From positions 1,528,501-1,592,500 of the forward strand of contig NZ_CP092190.1 of the NCBI RefSeq assembly GCF_022344005.1: a stretch of DNA of 64,000 nucleotides, given 5' to 3'. Of the stretch, positions 1-10,492 are shown piece by piece; position 1 is the first letter of the stretch, and every line of letters begins with the position of its first letter. This DNA comes from Deinococcus sp. KNUC1210 (GTDB taxonomy: Bacteria > Deinococcota > Deinococci > Deinococcales > Deinococcaceae). The notes under the pieces were generated by a model. That model did not search any database. It saw only the letters and a list, made by a program, of their open reading frames with translations, and was not told where the DNA came from. Position numbers and translations under genes: made by a program.

Positions 1-30
1 AGCATTCAAGCCGGACCTATGCTCGCCTGC

Positions 31-498
31 ATGCTCGTCCTGATTCTCTGCACCCACAACAGCGCCCGCTCGCAGATGGGCGAAGGCTGGCTGCGCTACC
101 ACGCGTCGGCGCTGGGTCTGAAGCTCGATATCGTGAGCGCCGGAACCGCTGCCACCCGCGTGCAGCCGGAAGCCGTCCAGGTGATGGCCGAACTGGGCAT
201 CGACCTGACGCTTCAGACCTCCAAGGCGCTCAGCGATCTGCCGCGCCCGCTGGAATTCGACGCTGTCATCACGGTGTCGGCCACCGCCGCCGAACACGCC
301 CCGGAGTTTCCGCCCCACACGGTACGGCGACATTACCCCTTCGAAGACCCCAGCGGCGGCACGCTCGACCGCTGGGGCGAGCTGCGGCGGCAGATCAATG
401 TGCAGATGCAGCAGGTGGCGCAGGCACTGGCAACCGGACAGGCCCTGCCGCCGAGCCGGACGCACGCCGAGCCGCTGAGCATGGTGAAGGCCGGGTAA
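31..498 (+). CDS. Arsenate reductase / low-molecular-weight protein tyrosine phosphatase family protein
   Basis: A 155-residue cytosolic protein of the LMW phosphatase/ArsC fold. The N-terminal strand runs straight into the P-loop LCTHNSARSQ, which has the C-x5-R signature, and the ATG at 31 puts that loop at the usual distance from the start. An in-frame ATG at 19 would add four unneeded residues. The Asn-Ser-Ala-Arg-Ser loop is shared with thioredoxin-coupled arsenate reductases. The late acidic loop reads YPFEDPSGG, near the place where the catalytic Asp-Pro is found. I cannot tell from sequence whether it reduces arsenate or dephosphorylates protein. No ars operon genes flank it inside the window, although its 5' side is cut by the window edge. 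Its 3' end faces the M20 peptidase gene, with only 3 bases between the two stops. Confidence 0.85.
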   Translation: MLVLILCTHNSARSQMGEGWLRYHASALGLKLDIVSAGTAATRVQPEAVQVMAELGIDLTLQTSKALSDLPRPLEFDAVITVSATAAEHAPEFPPHTVRRHYPFEDPSGGTLDRWGELRRQINVQMQQVAQALATGQALPPSRTHAEPLSMVKAG

Positions 499-501
499 CG
501 G

Positions 502-1851
502 CTACCGTCCGGTTGCCAGCTGTTCCAGAAACGCCACCCCAAACGCGACGCCGCTCTCGAAGTCGCGCACACGGATGTTCTCGTTGGGGGCATGCACCCG
601 CCCGCCCACGTTCCCGATACCCATTGCCACGCAGGCCACGCCCAGATGCTGCATGAACGGGTACATCGGGCCACTGCCACCACTCGACGGATGCACCACC
701 GGCTCGGAACCGTAGCTGCTGCGGGCCGCCTGCAAAGCCGCCTGCACGAACGGATGCGCCACGTCGGTACGGGCGGCGTGCTCGTGGCTCTCCAGTTCGG
801 TGATCTCGATATCCGAGAGGTGCTGGGCGTCCAGATGCGCCCGCAGCAGCTTCACGATGCGCTCTGGCTCCTGCCCCGGCACCAGTCGGAAATCCAGCTT
901 CACGAACCCGCTCGCCGGGAGCACGGTCTTGCTTCCGGCATCGCCGTAGCCGCCGTGAAATCCGTTGATGTTCAGCGCAGGCTCGAAATTCATGCGGCGG
1001 TTGTACTCGCCCGCGTCGGCATTGCCCAGAAAACCGCGCACGCCGTAGCTCTGCTGCACCGCGCCACGCACGTCGGGCAGCGCGGCCGCCGCCTGGCTAT
1101 CGGCGCTGCTGGGCGGGTGAATGCCGTCATAGAAGCCAGGAATCGTCACGCGCCCGCTGTCGTCTCGCAGCGACGCGACAGCTTTACTCAGGCGGTACAG
1201 CGGGTTGTCGATGGCCGCGCCCAGACTGCTGTGCAGGTCGGAATCGGCGGTACGGCAGCCCAACTCCAGACACACGATGCCCTTCAGCCCCAGCGAAATC
1301 ACCGGACGGCCATCCTCGCTGACGCCGCCGAATTCCCACCAGCAGCCATCGGCCTTCAGCTCTTCGGCGTGCTGCTCGACAAACGCCGCCAGACTGGGGC
1401 TGCCCACCTCTTCCTCACCCTCGATCAGCCAGCGCACCCGCAGGGGCAACTGGCCGCCGTGTCTGGCCCGCAGCGCCCGAACCGCCGCCAACCTCGACAC
1501 GAACTCGCCCTTGTCGTCCGATGCGCCGCGCCCGTAGAGCCGTCCGTCGCGCTCGGTCAGGGTAAAGGGTGGGCTGTTCCACAGATCGAGCGGGGCTTCC
1601 GGCTGCACGTCGTAATGGTTGTAGATCAGCAGGGTTGCAGGCCCCTCCCCTGCTTCTGCCACCAGCAGCGGGGCCACCTGTCCGGGATACTGGCGCACCG
1701 TAAAACCTTCCGCTTCCAGCAGACGCGTCACGGCGGCAGCTGTTTCCGGCAGCATGCGGCCCTGGGCGCTCACCGACTCCAGCGCCACCAGTGCGGCCAG
1801 ATCACGTGTTCCCTGCAGGATGAACGGCGTCAGATCAGCGGGTTCTGTCAT
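502..1851 (-). CDS. M20 family metallopeptidase (dipeptidase-like)
   Basis: A 449-residue cytosolic zinc exopeptidase, normal length for the M20 dipeptidase/CNDP-like group. The first metal-ligand region reads YNHYDVQPE (His and Asp ligands). The second carries EGEEEVGSPS with the catalytic Glu pair, and GRGASDDKGE holds the bridging Asp. A dimerisation insert lies in the middle, and the C-terminal His region reads SSGGSGPMYPF. It should release amino acids from dipeptides or short peptides; substrate cannot be read from the sequence. The ATG at 1851 gives an N-terminus that starts shortly before the family helix. It converges with the ArsC-like gene and reads in the same direction as the small ORFs at 1909 and 2254, but shows no obvious operon with them. 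Confidence 0.88.
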   Translation of the reverse strand: MTEPADLTPFILQGTRDLAALVALESVSAQGRMLPETAAAVTRLLEAEGFTVRQYPGQVAPLLVAEAGEGPATLLIYNHYDVQPEAPLDLWNSPPFTLTERDGRLYGRGASDDKGEFVSRLAAVRALRARHGGQLPLRVRWLIEGEEEVGSPSLAAFVEQHAEELKADGCWWEFGGVSEDGRPVISLGLKGIVCLELGCRTADSDLHSSLGAAIDNPLYRLSKAVASLRDDSGRVTIPGFYDGIHPPSSADSQAAAALPDVRGAVQQSYGVRGFLGNADAGEYNRRMNFEPALNINGFHGGYGDAGSKTVLPASGFVKLDFRLVPGQEPERIVKLLRAHLDAQHLSDIEITELESHEHAARTDVAHPFVQAALQAARSSYGSEPVVHPSSGGSGPMYPFMQHLGVACVAMGIGNVGGRVHAPNENIRVRDFESGVAFGVAFLEQLATGR

Positions 1852-1908
1852 GCTGGCAGGGTAGCGCCCGAACAGGCCGTGGGGATGGACGGACCGCCCA
1901 CGGCCCCT

Positions 1909-2175
1909 TCACGACTCGGAAACGTCGCTGTCTGGCCTGCCTTCGGCGTCTGTTCCCAGCAGCCTCTCGACTTCCTCCGCATTCAGGTGCTCGCGGCTGG
2001 TCGGCTGAAGCGGTGGGGCGGGGCGGCTTCCCACATCGGCGGGCGCGTCGCCCTGTTCGGCAGCGCTGGGTTCGCTCAGGTTGCCGGGTTCGGTCAGGGC
2101 ACCTGTCAGCCCGCTGATCAGGCTCACTTCAGAGGCGTCGGGGGCCATGTCACGCACGGTTTCATCATCGGGCAT
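1909..2175 (-). CDS. Hypothetical acidic protein, 88 aa
   Basis: Short, low-complexity acidic protein rich in Glu, Ser, Pro and Asp, with no membrane segment and no motif I recognise. It could be disordered. It lies 57 bases upstream of the M20 peptidase on the same strand. The coding call rests on an open frame in GC-rich DNA and on lack of any better gene on the other strand, so it is weak. The longer frame on the opposite strand here is continuous with an antisense shadow of the peptidase gene. Confidence 0.4.
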   Translation of the reverse strand: MPDDETVRDMAPDASEVSLISGLTGALTEPGNLSEPSAAEQGDAPADVGSRPAPPLQPTSREHLNAEEVERLLGTDAEGRPDSDVSES

Positions 2176-2253
2176 GCTTCAGGGTAGAAGCCGCATGTCA
2201 GAGCCGGATGACAGGACCTTCAGAGAACGCGGGCCTTCCGCTCCGGCCTGTCT

Positions 2254-2511
2254 TCAGGAGGGGCGGCGCAGGGTCGGTTCGTTGCGGCGCGTCATCAGGG
2301 CCACGCCCAGGCCCGCCACGAACCCGCCCACCAGCGCCAGCCCCGTGCCCCACATGATGTCGTAGACGGGATTGAAGAAATTGGTGCTGCGGTTGGCCGA
2401 GGCGACGGCATGAAGCTGGTTGATGTCGATGATGTTCTTACCGAGGATGACGGCAGCCACGACAATGACGACCAGACCGACCAGAGCGATCACGCGGGCG
2501 AAGGTATGCAT
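2254..2511 (-). CDS. Small membrane protein with two predicted TM helices, 85 aa
   Basis: The first 25 residues form a hydrophobic helix (valine, isoleucine and alanine rich). A second hydrophobic stretch, rich in Gly, Ala, Leu and Val, lies at about residues 53-73, and the protein ends in a basic tail with Arg-Arg. The loop between them is polar (residues about 27-50). This is the layout of a small two-helix inner-membrane protein. I do not recognise the family. It sits between ruvC (downstream end at 2566) and the acidic ORF, all on the same strand. Confidence 0.6.
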   Translation of the reverse strand: MHTFARVIALVGLVVIVVAAVILGKNIIDINQLHAVASANRSTNFFNPVYDIMWGTGLALVGGFVAGLGVALMTRRNEPTLRRPS

Positions 2512-2565
2512 GTGCTCATGATAGACGAGTTGAGGAGCGCGGCGATTGCGTTCCCTGCACTCCCC

Positions 2566-3087
2566 CTAGCGCCGCGCTCCGACGCCCTTTCCCCCGCCCA
2601 GCGCTGCGACCCGGCTGTTCATGGCATGAAAGGCCAGATGTGTCAGGGCCAGCGCCAGGGCGTCGGCAGCGTGGTTGTTGAAGACCTCCCGGATGCCCAG
2701 GCTCGCCTTGACCATGTATTCGACCTGATTCTTGTCGGCGCGGCCTGTGCCCACCAGCGTCTGTTTCACCTGCATCGGGCCATAACTGAAGACCGGCACC
2801 TCGGCCTGAGCACAGGCGAGCTGCACCACGCCGAATGCCTGCCCCACCTTGAAGGCCACGTCGGCCTGTCGCCGCAGAATCTGGTCTTCGATGGCGACGG
2901 CTTCCGGCTGAAATTCTTCCAGCAGCCTCGACACCTCGCTGTGCAGGTAATTCAGGCGACGCGGCATGATCCAGGCGGCCTCGGTGATCAGGCAGATATG
3001 GTGCAGATGCCGGGCTTTGCGGGCGTCGCCTTCCACGACACCAATGCCGAGATTGGCAAGGCCAGGGTCGATGCCGAGAACGATCAT
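2566..3087 (-). CDS. ruvC: Crossover junction endodeoxyribonuclease RuvC
   Basis: Holliday junction resolvase that works with RuvAB in recombination repair. The N-terminus starts with the RNase H-fold strand MIVLGIDPGLANLG, where the Asp is the first catalytic acid. The second and later acids are in AIEDQIL and in the C-terminal NNHAADALALAL. I place the start at the ATG at 3087, because the family begins directly at this strand; a GTG at 3195 would add 36 residues that look like untranslated leader. The resulting protein is 173 residues, normal for RuvC. It is preceded by a terminator-like hairpin that separates it from the ABC permease gene. Confidence 0.93.
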   Translation of the reverse strand: MIVLGIDPGLANLGIGVVEGDARKARHLHHICLITEAAWIMPRRLNYLHSEVSRLLEEFQPEAVAIEDQILRRQADVAFKVGQAFGVVQLACAQAEVPVFSYGPMQVKQTLVGTGRADKNQVEYMVKASLGIREVFNNHAADALALALTHLAFHAMNSRVAALGGGKGVGARR

Positions 3088-3154
3088 GGGGGCAGGATAG
3101 CGTGTGGCAGGAAGCATGTCCCCTGTCGCCTGTGGCACGCAGAAAAGCAGAAAG

Positions 3155-3185
3155 CGTGTGGGCGGCTCTTCGCCACTCCCACACG
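3155..3185 (-). terminator. Terminator-like hairpin after the ABC transporter operon
   Basis: CGTGTGGG at 3155-3162 pairs perfectly with CCCACACG at 3178-3185. Read on the minus strand the stem is followed by a T-rich run (CTTTCTGCTTTTC). It lies just after the stop of the dppC-like gene and before the chosen ruvC start. Confidence 0.55.
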
Positions 3186-3209
3186 CCCACAGCACACGCT
3201 GCTCCCTCT

Positions 3210-4141
<932 letters not shown>

Positions 4142-4159
4142 AAGCAGACCTCCTGAGGG

Positions 4160-5161
4160 CTAGTCATAGCGAATCCTGGGATCGACGGCGGCGTAGGCCA
4201 GATCGGCCAGCAGGCTGAAGATCAGGGTAAGCAGCGCGATAAAGGTCAGGGCAGCCAGCACCACGTTGAAATCCTTGTTGACCAGCCCTTCCAGAATGAC
4301 GCGGCCCATGCCCGGCCAGCTGAACACCGTCTCGGTGATGACCGCGCCGCCGAACAGCCCCGGAATCGCCAGCCCCAGCAGGGTGATGATCGGAATGATG
4401 GCGTTTCGCAGGGCGTGCTTGTAGACCACCACGCCGCCTGTCAGCCCTTTGGCCCGCGCCGTTCTGACGTAGTCCTGAGACAGCACTTCCAGCATGTTGG
4501 CCCGCATGAAGCGCAGGATCACCGCGATTTCACGGAAGGCCAGCACGCACAGCGGCAAAATCAGATATTTGATCTTGTCGGCGATGATGGCCCAGGTAGA
4601 TGCCGTCGTGGGGTCGAGATCGGGGCTGCCCAGACCGCCGGGCGGCAGCGAGATCACGCCGTTCGTGACCTGTGGCAGATAGATGGCGAACAGCCACAGC
4701 ACCATCGGCCCGAGCCAGAAGACCGGGGTGCTGAAGGCCAGAAAGCTGAAGAAGGTAAGAACGTAATCGGGCAGCGAATACTGCCGCACCGCGCTGTAGA
4801 TGCCCAGCGGCACCGCCACCAGCAGCGCCAGGATCAGTGCCGGAACGGTGAGCAGCAGGGTATTGGGCAGTCGGTCCTGAAACACGTACTGAAAGGCCGG
4901 CTGACTGAAACTGCGCGACCAGCCGAAATCGCCGTGCAGCGCCTGCACCAGCCAGTAGAAATAGCGCAGGAAGATCGGCTGATCGAGGCCGTAAGCGGCA
5001 CGCAGGCGGGCGATATCGGCGGGCGTGATCTGAGAGTTGCCCTGCGTGAGCTGATCGACCGGATCGCCGGGTTGCAGAGCGGTCAGCGCGTAGATGATCA
5101 GGCTGATGACGAGCAGCAGCGGAATCATCTGGAGGATGCGCCGGAAGGTGTAGGTCGCCAT
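4160..5161 (-). CDS. ABC transporter permease, DppB-like
   Basis: 333-residue inner-membrane permease of the peptide/nickel family. The first TM helix ([20 protein letters not shown]) is followed by the conserved periplasmic part with QPGDPVDQL and by the GLDQP-x-F-x-RY segment typical of DppB/OppB. The EAA loop region is at [11 protein letters not shown], and the end is [16 protein letters not shown]. It is the second gene of a minus-strand operon (binding protein, this permease, DppC-like permease). The ATP-binding subunits are not in the window. Substrate is probably peptides, inferred from family only. Confidence 0.92.
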   Translation of the reverse strand: MATYTFRRILQMIPLLLVISLIIYALTALQPGDPVDQLTQGNSQITPADIARLRAAYGLDQPIFLRYFYWLVQALHGDFGWSRSFSQPAFQYVFQDRLPNTLLLTVPALILALLVAVPLGIYSAVRQYSLPDYVLTFFSFLAFSTPVFWLGPMVLWLFAIYLPQVTNGVISLPPGGLGSPDLDPTTASTWAIIADKIKYLILPLCVLAFREIAVILRFMRANMLEVLSQDYVRTARAKGLTGGVVVYKHALRNAIIPIITLLGLAIPGLFGGAVITETVFSWPGMGRVILEGLVNKDFNVVLAALTFIALLTLIFSLLADLAYAAVDPRIRYD

Positions 5162-5284
5162 AGGCTCCTTTGGGAAGCAGCGTGCGGTCCGCCGCCCGTG
5201 GCGTGTGGGAAAGGCCCAAACACCTTGCTCGTCACAAGATGTTCAGGCCCCGTTCCACGTGCTACAGACGACAGGCCACCCGCA

Positions 5285-7069
5285 TTACTTCTGGGTATTG
5301 ACCTCGGCAGCGCCCTTGCTGCTCCAGCCGATCTCGTAGGCATCCCAGCTCGGGTACAGGCTGTAGGCGCTGAAGGTGTAGTTCATCAGGTTCGGCACCT
5401 TGGTGTACACGTTCACGCGGAAGTACAGCGGCAGGCTCGGCACTTCGTCGGCCCAGATGCTCTGCATGCGGTCGAACAACTTCACGCGGGCCGAGAGGTC
5501 GAACTCGGTGTTCGCCTGATTCCACAGCTTGTCGTACTCGGCGTTCTTCCAGCCCGGCTCGTTCTGTCCGGCAAAGCCGTTTCCGGCGGTGGGAATCTGG
5601 GTGCTGGAGAACAGGTTGCCCTTCTCCAGGCTGGGGTCTGCCGTCCAGGCGTACATCAGCATGTCCCATTTGCCGTTGCTGCCGCCACCGATGAAGTCCT
5701 GGGCGAACACCACGCTGCTCGGGTAGTTCTGGATGTTCACGTCCACACCCACGGCCTTCCACTGCGCCTGCAGAATCTGCTGCACGCGCTCGCGGGTGGC
5801 GTTTCCGGCGGTGGTGGTGAAATTCAGGCTGAACTTCTTGCCGTTCTTGGCGAGAATGCCGTCGGCTCCGGGCTTCCAGCCTGCGTCGGCAAACAGCGCC
5901 TTGGCCTTGGCGGGGTCGAAGTCGTAGGCCTTGGCGTCTTTCTTGTACAGCTTGGCAATCGGGTTCACGAAGGTATTGCTGACCTGCTGCTTGCCCTGGA
6001 ACAGCGCCTTGGTGAGCGCGGCACGGTCGATGCTGTACAGCAGCGCCTGGCGCACGCGCTTGTCGTCCAGGTCGAGGTCTTTGACCTTCTGGACGTTGCT
6101 GAAGCCGTTGATGTCGATGTGCTCCCAGGTCGCGCTCGGCACGAAGTAGGTCTTGTACCGGTCGCGCTGGCTGCGCTGGAGGTCGAGGCCCTGGTCGAAG
6201 GTCACGCCCACCGCCGAGAGGGTGTCGATCTGGCCCGACAGCACGTTCACCTTCAGGGTGTTGGTGTTGGGGATGAAGCGGTACTGCACCGTCTGCACGT
6301 ACTTGTCGGTGCCGCCCTTGGGGGTGCGCCAGTAGTTGGCGTTGCGGACCATCGTCAGGCTGTTGCCGCTGCGCCACTGCGTCGGCTTGAACGCGCCCGA
6401 CACCACCTTGGGCAGATTGTTGGCCGTGGTAAACGACGAGATGAACTTGACCCAGGCATCGTTGATGGCCTTGCCGCTGGTCTTGGAATCCAGCTTGGCG
6501 GTGGCGCTGTCAAAGGAATTCCAGGCGCCCGCCATCGAGGCCGACGGAGCCAGGCCCGGCGAGACCTGATCGGCGAACAGGTACGGCGGATTGAAGGTGA
6601 TGGTGAAGGTATCGGCGTCGTTGACGGTGATCTTGGCCTTGTCCCAGGGGTCGCGGCTGGGTACAGGCACGCGGTCGTCCTGCTCGACCTTCAGCCAGAA
6701 CTGGAAGTCCTTGGGCGTGATGGCGCTGCCGTCGCTCCACTTGGCATCCTTGCGGATGCTGTAGGTCACGCTGTTGCTGGTCACGTCGCCCGCCGCGTTC
6801 TTGGTCAGCTTGTAGCCGCCGTTGGCGAGCGTGGGAACGGTGGTGGCGATATCGGCGTACAGGTCGCCTTCGTTGTCCTTGGAGATGAGCGAGGCTGCCA
6901 TAAAGCCGTTGATCTCGCTGGAAATCGCCAGATTGTTGGTGGCCCAGGGATCGTAGATGTTCGGCGGCTCCTGCGACGTGCCCACGACCAGACTGTTGTT
7001 GGCAGGGCCAGCCTGCGCCGCACCGAGCAGAAGGAGGGAAAGAGCCAGCCAGGTTTTTGTCGACTTCAT
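5285..7069 (-). CDS. ABC transporter substrate-binding protein, family 5 (peptide/nickel type)
   Basis: 594-residue exported binding protein (SBP_bac_5). It starts with a classic signal peptide: Lys-rich start, hydrophobic core [11 protein letters not shown] and a likely cut after AQA. The mature part opens with [15 protein letters not shown] and contains the family segments around KFISSF and [21 protein letters not shown] lies 7 bases before the ATG at 7069. It should capture peptides outside the inner membrane for the DppB/DppC-like permeases downstream. The 123-base gap to the first permease gene contains no gene. Confidence 0.92.
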   Translation of the reverse strand: MKSTKTWLALSLLLLGAAQAGPANNSLVVGTSQEPPNIYDPWATNNLAISSEINGFMAASLISKDNEGDLYADIATTVPTLANGGYKLTKNAAGDVTSNSVTYSIRKDAKWSDGSAITPKDFQFWLKVEQDDRVPVPSRDPWDKAKITVNDADTFTITFNPPYLFADQVSPGLAPSASMAGAWNSFDSATAKLDSKTSGKAINDAWVKFISSFTTANNLPKVVSGAFKPTQWRSGNSLTMVRNANYWRTPKGGTDKYVQTVQYRFIPNTNTLKVNVLSGQIDTLSAVGVTFDQGLDLQRSQRDRYKTYFVPSATWEHIDINGFSNVQKVKDLDLDDKRVRQALLYSIDRAALTKALFQGKQQVSNTFVNPIAKLYKKDAKAYDFDPAKAKALFADAGWKPGADGILAKNGKKFSLNFTTTAGNATRERVQQILQAQWKAVGVDVNIQNYPSSVVFAQDFIGGGSNGKWDMLMYAWTADPSLEKGNLFSSTQIPTAGNGFAGQNEPGWKNAEYDKLWNQANTEFDLSARVKLFDRMQSIWADEVPSLPLYFRVNVYTKVPNLMNYTFSAYSLYPSWDAYEIGWSSKGAAEVNTQK

Positions 7070-7223
7070 GAACGTACCTCCGAAGGATGCGCCGCCCGAA
7101 GAGCAGGGAAAAGCGTGATGAAAGTATGACAGAAAGATGATGAATTCGGGCAGAAAGCTTTATCTGAGGTACCGTCGCCACGCTCCAGGTATGGCCTCGC
7201 AGGGCTGCACAACAGCAAAACGC

Positions 7224-7251
7224 GCTGCCCGACCAATGAAGGTCGGGCAGC
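7224..7251 (-). terminator. Strong hairpin terminator after the HesB/IscA gene
   Basis: An 11-bp perfect stem, GCTGCCCGACC at 7224-7234 and GGTCGGGCAGC at 7241-7251, with a 6-base loop. On the minus strand it follows the HesB/IscA stop by about 25 bases and is followed by GCGTTTTG. Confidence 0.7.
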
Positions 7252-7275
7252 GCCGGAAAAATGACTGTTTAAACG

Positions 7276-7695
<420 letters not shown>

Positions 7696-7775
7696 GGCTA
7701 AATCCTAGCAGTCTGTCAGGATTGCAAAGGTGTTGCACGTCTCAGCACGGCGGGCCCACGCTCTATGCTGTGTTC

Positions 7776-9023
7776 ATGACTCGGGATTCAGGTATGCAGC
7801 AGGCACTGGACCGCATCCAGCAGGCGATCGTGGACAGCGGTGACGCCTCTCTCGACGGCTGGCTGATCTACGACTTCCGGGGCCTGAACCCGCATGCCCG
7901 CGTGCTGCTGAACCTGCGAGACGCCCTGCTGTCGCGGCGCTATTTCATGTGGGTGCCGCGCCAGGGAACACCGACGCTGATTCATCACCGCATCGAGGGC
8001 GGCACGTGGCACAGCATGGGCGCTGGAGCCGCCCTGAACTTTCTGCCGTACAGCGCCCACACCGAACTCGACGCGCACCTGAAGACGCTGCTGCACGGCA
8101 AGCGCGGCGCACTGGAATACAGCCCGAATGGAGCTGTGCCCTACGTGAGCATGGTGGATGCCGGAACGATGGAGCGGCTGCGGGCAGCAGGCTTCGATCC
8201 GGTGACGAGCGCCGATCTGCTCCAGGGCTTTCAGGTCTGGGACGAGGAAGACCTCGCCGCCCACCGCCGCGCCGTGCAGGTGCTGATGGACGCCAAAGAC
8301 GCCGCCTTCCGCCTGATTCACGAGCGCCTGAAGGCCGGGCAGCCCGTGACCGAACTGGACGCGCAGGCGGTCATCATGGAGCAGATCGCCGCCGCTGGTA
8401 TGGAAGCGGGCCACCCGGTCAACGTGAGTTTTGGGGCCAATGCAGCCGACTCGCATTACGAGCCGAGCGCCGAGCAGCACGCCACCCTGCAGCCGGGGCA
8501 GTGCGTCCTGATCGACCTGTGGGCGCAGGAGCCGGGCCGTCCGTTTGGCGACGTGACCTGGGTAGGCTACGCGGGCCAGCCCACCCAGGAATATCTGCAC
8601 GCCTGGGACGCGGTGGCCGCCGCCCGTGACGAGGGAATACGGATGCTGCATCAGTCTCCCGGCACGCTGGAAGGCTGGGAGGTGGACCGCGCCGCCCGCA
8701 CCCTCATCGACAATGCCGGGCTGGGCGAGTTCTTCGTGCACCGACTGGGGCACAATCTGGGCGTGCAGATTCACGGCTCGGGAGCCAACCTCGACGACCT
8801 CGAAACGCATGACACCCGCCGCGTGCTGCCCGGACAGGCCGTGACCGTCGAACCGGGCGTGTACCCCATGCAGCGCGGCTACGGCATCCGCAGCGAGGTC
8901 AATCTGCTGATGACTCCAGAAGGCCCCCTGCTGACCACCCCGGTGCAGGCCGCGCCCTTCATCCTGGGCGAGGGGGAGTGGGAAGCCGTGCGGGCAGCAG
9001 GCCTGGGAGAAGGCGGCTCGTAA
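7776..9023 (+). CDS. M24 family Xaa-Pro aminopeptidase-like protein
   Basis: 415-residue creatinase-fold metallopeptidase. The metal-binding C-terminal domain has LIDLWAQ and FGDVTWVGY (the two Asp ligands), HRLGHNLGVQIHG (His), VEPGVYP (Glu) and GIRSEVNLL (Glu). The N-terminal domain is of the creatinase_N type. The ATG at 7776 is chosen because the open frame upstream (from 7653) runs into the start of the divergent HesB/IscA gene; an ATG at 7794 is a close second choice. The protein should remove N-terminal residues next to proline, but the substrate is not certain. Confidence 0.88.
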   Translation: MTRDSGMQQALDRIQQAIVDSGDASLDGWLIYDFRGLNPHARVLLNLRDALLSRRYFMWVPRQGTPTLIHHRIEGGTWHSMGAGAALNFLPYSAHTELDAHLKTLLHGKRGALEYSPNGAVPYVSMVDAGTMERLRAAGFDPVTSADLLQGFQVWDEEDLAAHRRAVQVLMDAKDAAFRLIHERLKAGQPVTELDAQAVIMEQIAAAGMEAGHPVNVSFGANAADSHYEPSAEQHATLQPGQCVLIDLWAQEPGRPFGDVTWVGYAGQPTQEYLHAWDAVAAARDEGIRMLHQSPGTLEGWEVDRAARTLIDNAGLGEFFVHRLGHNLGVQIHGSGANLDDLETHDTRRVLPGQAVTVEPGVYPMQRGYGIRSEVNLLMTPEGPLLTTPVQAAPFILGEGEWEAVRAAGLGEGGS

Positions 9024-9046
9024 GAACGGAAGGAACCACAACAGAA

Positions 9047-9078
9047 GGAACGCGCCCCATACGAGTGGGGCGCGTTCC
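9047..9078. terminator. Bidirectional hairpin between convergent genes
   Basis: A 13-bp perfect stem: GGAACGCGCCCCA at 9047-9059 and TGGGGCGCGTTCC at 9066-9078, loop of 6. It lies between the stops of the M24 peptidase (+) and the PadR gene (-). Confidence 0.65.
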
Positions 9079-9098
9079 CTCTGTGATCCGGGCTGATG

Positions 9099-9728
9099 TC
9101 AGCCGTTGCTGGCGTCGTCTTCGGCGAGCAGGCGATACAGCGCCTTGCGGGCCTCTTTCAGCACCGACTGAGCCTGAGTGAGCTGGGCCTCGTTGCCCTC
9201 TTTGGCAATCTGCATCGCCGCGCCCATCAGGGCATGCAGCCCCTGCCGCAGCTCGACGTGGCCGCCGTGCCCGCCCTCTTTGCTGTCCCAGGGGGCTTTC
9301 ATCTCGTCAGGGTGGGCCGCTACGTACTGCTGGCCCGCTTCGGTCAGCACATACGCCTTCTTGCCGTCCTGCGCCTGCACCGCGATCAGCCCTTCGTCTT
9401 CGAGCTGCGACAGCGCCGGGTACATGCTGCCGGGGCTGGGCTGCCACAGGCCGCCGCTGCGCTCGGAAATCTCCTGAATCATCTGGTAGCCGTTGCGGGC
9501 TTCCTCGCTGAGCAGGGCCAGCACCGACAGGCGCAGATTGCCGGTCTTGGCGCGGGGGCTACGCATGCCGCCGCGCAGACGGGCTGTACGCGGGTCTTCG
9601 CCGTCGAAGGGGCTGCGCGGGCCGCCACGGTGGGCAAACTGGCGGGGATCGCCACGCTGGAAGGCGTCGGCTTCAAAGTTCATGTGGCTGTGCTTTCTGT
9701 GGTTGAACATTCTGGGATCGTTAAACAT
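9099..9728 (-). CDS. PadR family transcriptional regulator
   Basis: The winged helix starts at LRLSVLALLSEEARNGYQ and continues with the family hallmark SPGSMYPALSQLEDEGLI and a wing with KKAYVLTEAG. The C-terminal part is helical, with a His/Gly-rich linker (EGGHGGH), as in the PadR group with poly-His or Gly/Arg-rich N-terminal tails. I choose the ATG at 9728, because AGGAG lies 6 bases before it; this gives 209 residues. The frame is open to 9836. A second strong RBS (AGGAGG) precedes an ATG at 9892 in a different frame, which would encode a 70-residue leader (starting MHNHNNQFGQ) overlapping this gene. An indel may have split an originally longer His/Asn-rich N-terminus. Confidence 0.85.
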   Translation of the reverse strand: MFNDPRMFNHRKHSHMNFEADAFQRGDPRQFAHRGGPRSPFDGEDPRTARLRGGMRSPRAKTGNLRLSVLALLSEEARNGYQMIQEISERSGGLWQPSPGSMYPALSQLEDEGLIAVQAQDGKKAYVLTEAGQQYVAAHPDEMKAPWDSKEGGHGGHVELRQGLHALMGAAMQIAKEGNEAQLTQAQSVLKEARKALYRLLAEDDASNG

Positions 9729-9916
9729 ACGGTGCTCCTGGGTAAAAAACGGGAAGGGCTGAGTGAAGGCGGGCTGACGGTGGGTGGCAGACGGCCGCCG
9801 TGCTGGCAGGGCTGCCCTTGTGAGCGAGAGGGCCAATCTCGAAATGGAAAACGGCTGTGCGCCTGACCGAACTGATTGTTGTGGTTGTGCATGCTGTTGC
9901 TCCTCCTGAGCGATAT

Positions 9917-9935
9917 ATCGAAGATAGTCTTCGAT
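9917..9935. promoter_or_regulatory. Likely PadR operator: perfect inverted repeat
   Basis: ATCGAAGA (9917-9924), a TAG spacer, then TCTTCGAT (9928-9935). It lies immediately upstream of the RBS at 9901-9910 and about 190 bases from the PadR start. The position suggests autoregulation, as is common in this family. Confidence 0.6.
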
Positions 9936-10003
9936 AGTCTTTCTGTCAAGAGGGCAACCCGATCAGACCCCGGCGGGGCACCACTCTGCCGTACCACACA
10001 CGA

Positions 10004-10033
10004 AAAAGCCCCGCCAACTGGGGCAGGGCTTTT
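10004..10033 (-). terminator. Terminator after the VOC protein gene
   Basis: AAAAGCCC at 10004-10011 pairs with GGGCTTTT at 10026-10033, and the inner bases can extend the stem. On the minus strand the stem ends in a T run. Confidence 0.7.
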
Positions 10034-10102
10034 CTCTTCGGAAAGGATGAACTGTCATCGGCGGAAGCAGGAGCGTCTTTGTGCGGCCCGATTTCCCGAA
10101 GA

Positions 10103-10480
10103 TCAACGCGGCTGTACGGAACTGTCCTTCTGAACCACGCAGAAGCGGTTGCCGTCCAGATCGGCCAGCACCACGTAATCGGCGTCGGGTTCGTAGCGCC
10201 AGTCCACCCGCACGGCTCCCAGACTCAGCAGGCGCTCGACCTCCGCACGCTGATCGGCGGTGTACAGGTCGAGATGGTGGCGGCGGTGATTCTCTGCCTC
10301 CGACGATACCTGCTTGAGCGCCAGTTGTACCCCTGTGCCCTCCACCGGAACGAGCACCACCCAGTCGTCAGAGGGTTCCTCGCGGGGGCGATAGTTCAGC
10401 GCCTGTGACCAGAACTCGGTCGCCCGCGCCACGTCGCGGACACCCCACACCACCGAACCGATTCTCAGCATCCGTTCCAC
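10103..10480 (-). CDS. VOC (glyoxalase/bleomycin resistance fold) family protein
   Basis: 125-residue single-domain VOC protein. The beta-alpha-beta-beta-beta pattern is visible: a start strand with GSVVWGVRDVARATEFW, then HHLDLYTADQ (a metal-ligand His on the strand) and a last strand with VVLADLDGNRFCVVQ containing the usual D-x-x-GN. The substrate cannot be read. It lies 13 bases downstream of the efflux gene on the same strand (stop of the VOC gene is at 10103), so it may be the last gene of the MarR-efflux-VOC transcript. Confidence 0.85.
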   Translation of the reverse strand: MERMLRIGSVVWGVRDVARATEFWSQALNYRPREEPSDDWVVLVPVEGTGVQLALKQVSSEAENHRRHHLDLYTADQRAEVERLLSLGAVRVDWRYEPDADYVVLADLDGNRFCVVQKDSSVQPR

Positions 10481-10492
10481 TCCTCCGACCGT

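Noticed and set aside
592..2187. Plus-strand frame of 531 codons over the M20 peptidase
   Set aside because: Antisense shadow; no domain; the peptidase on the other strand has all active-site motifs.
4415..7129. A very long plus-strand open frame (904 codons) across the ABC transporter genes
   Set aside because: It is antisense to three recognisable genes and its protein is a low-complexity His/Gln/Arg/Val mix typical of GC-rich shadow frames.
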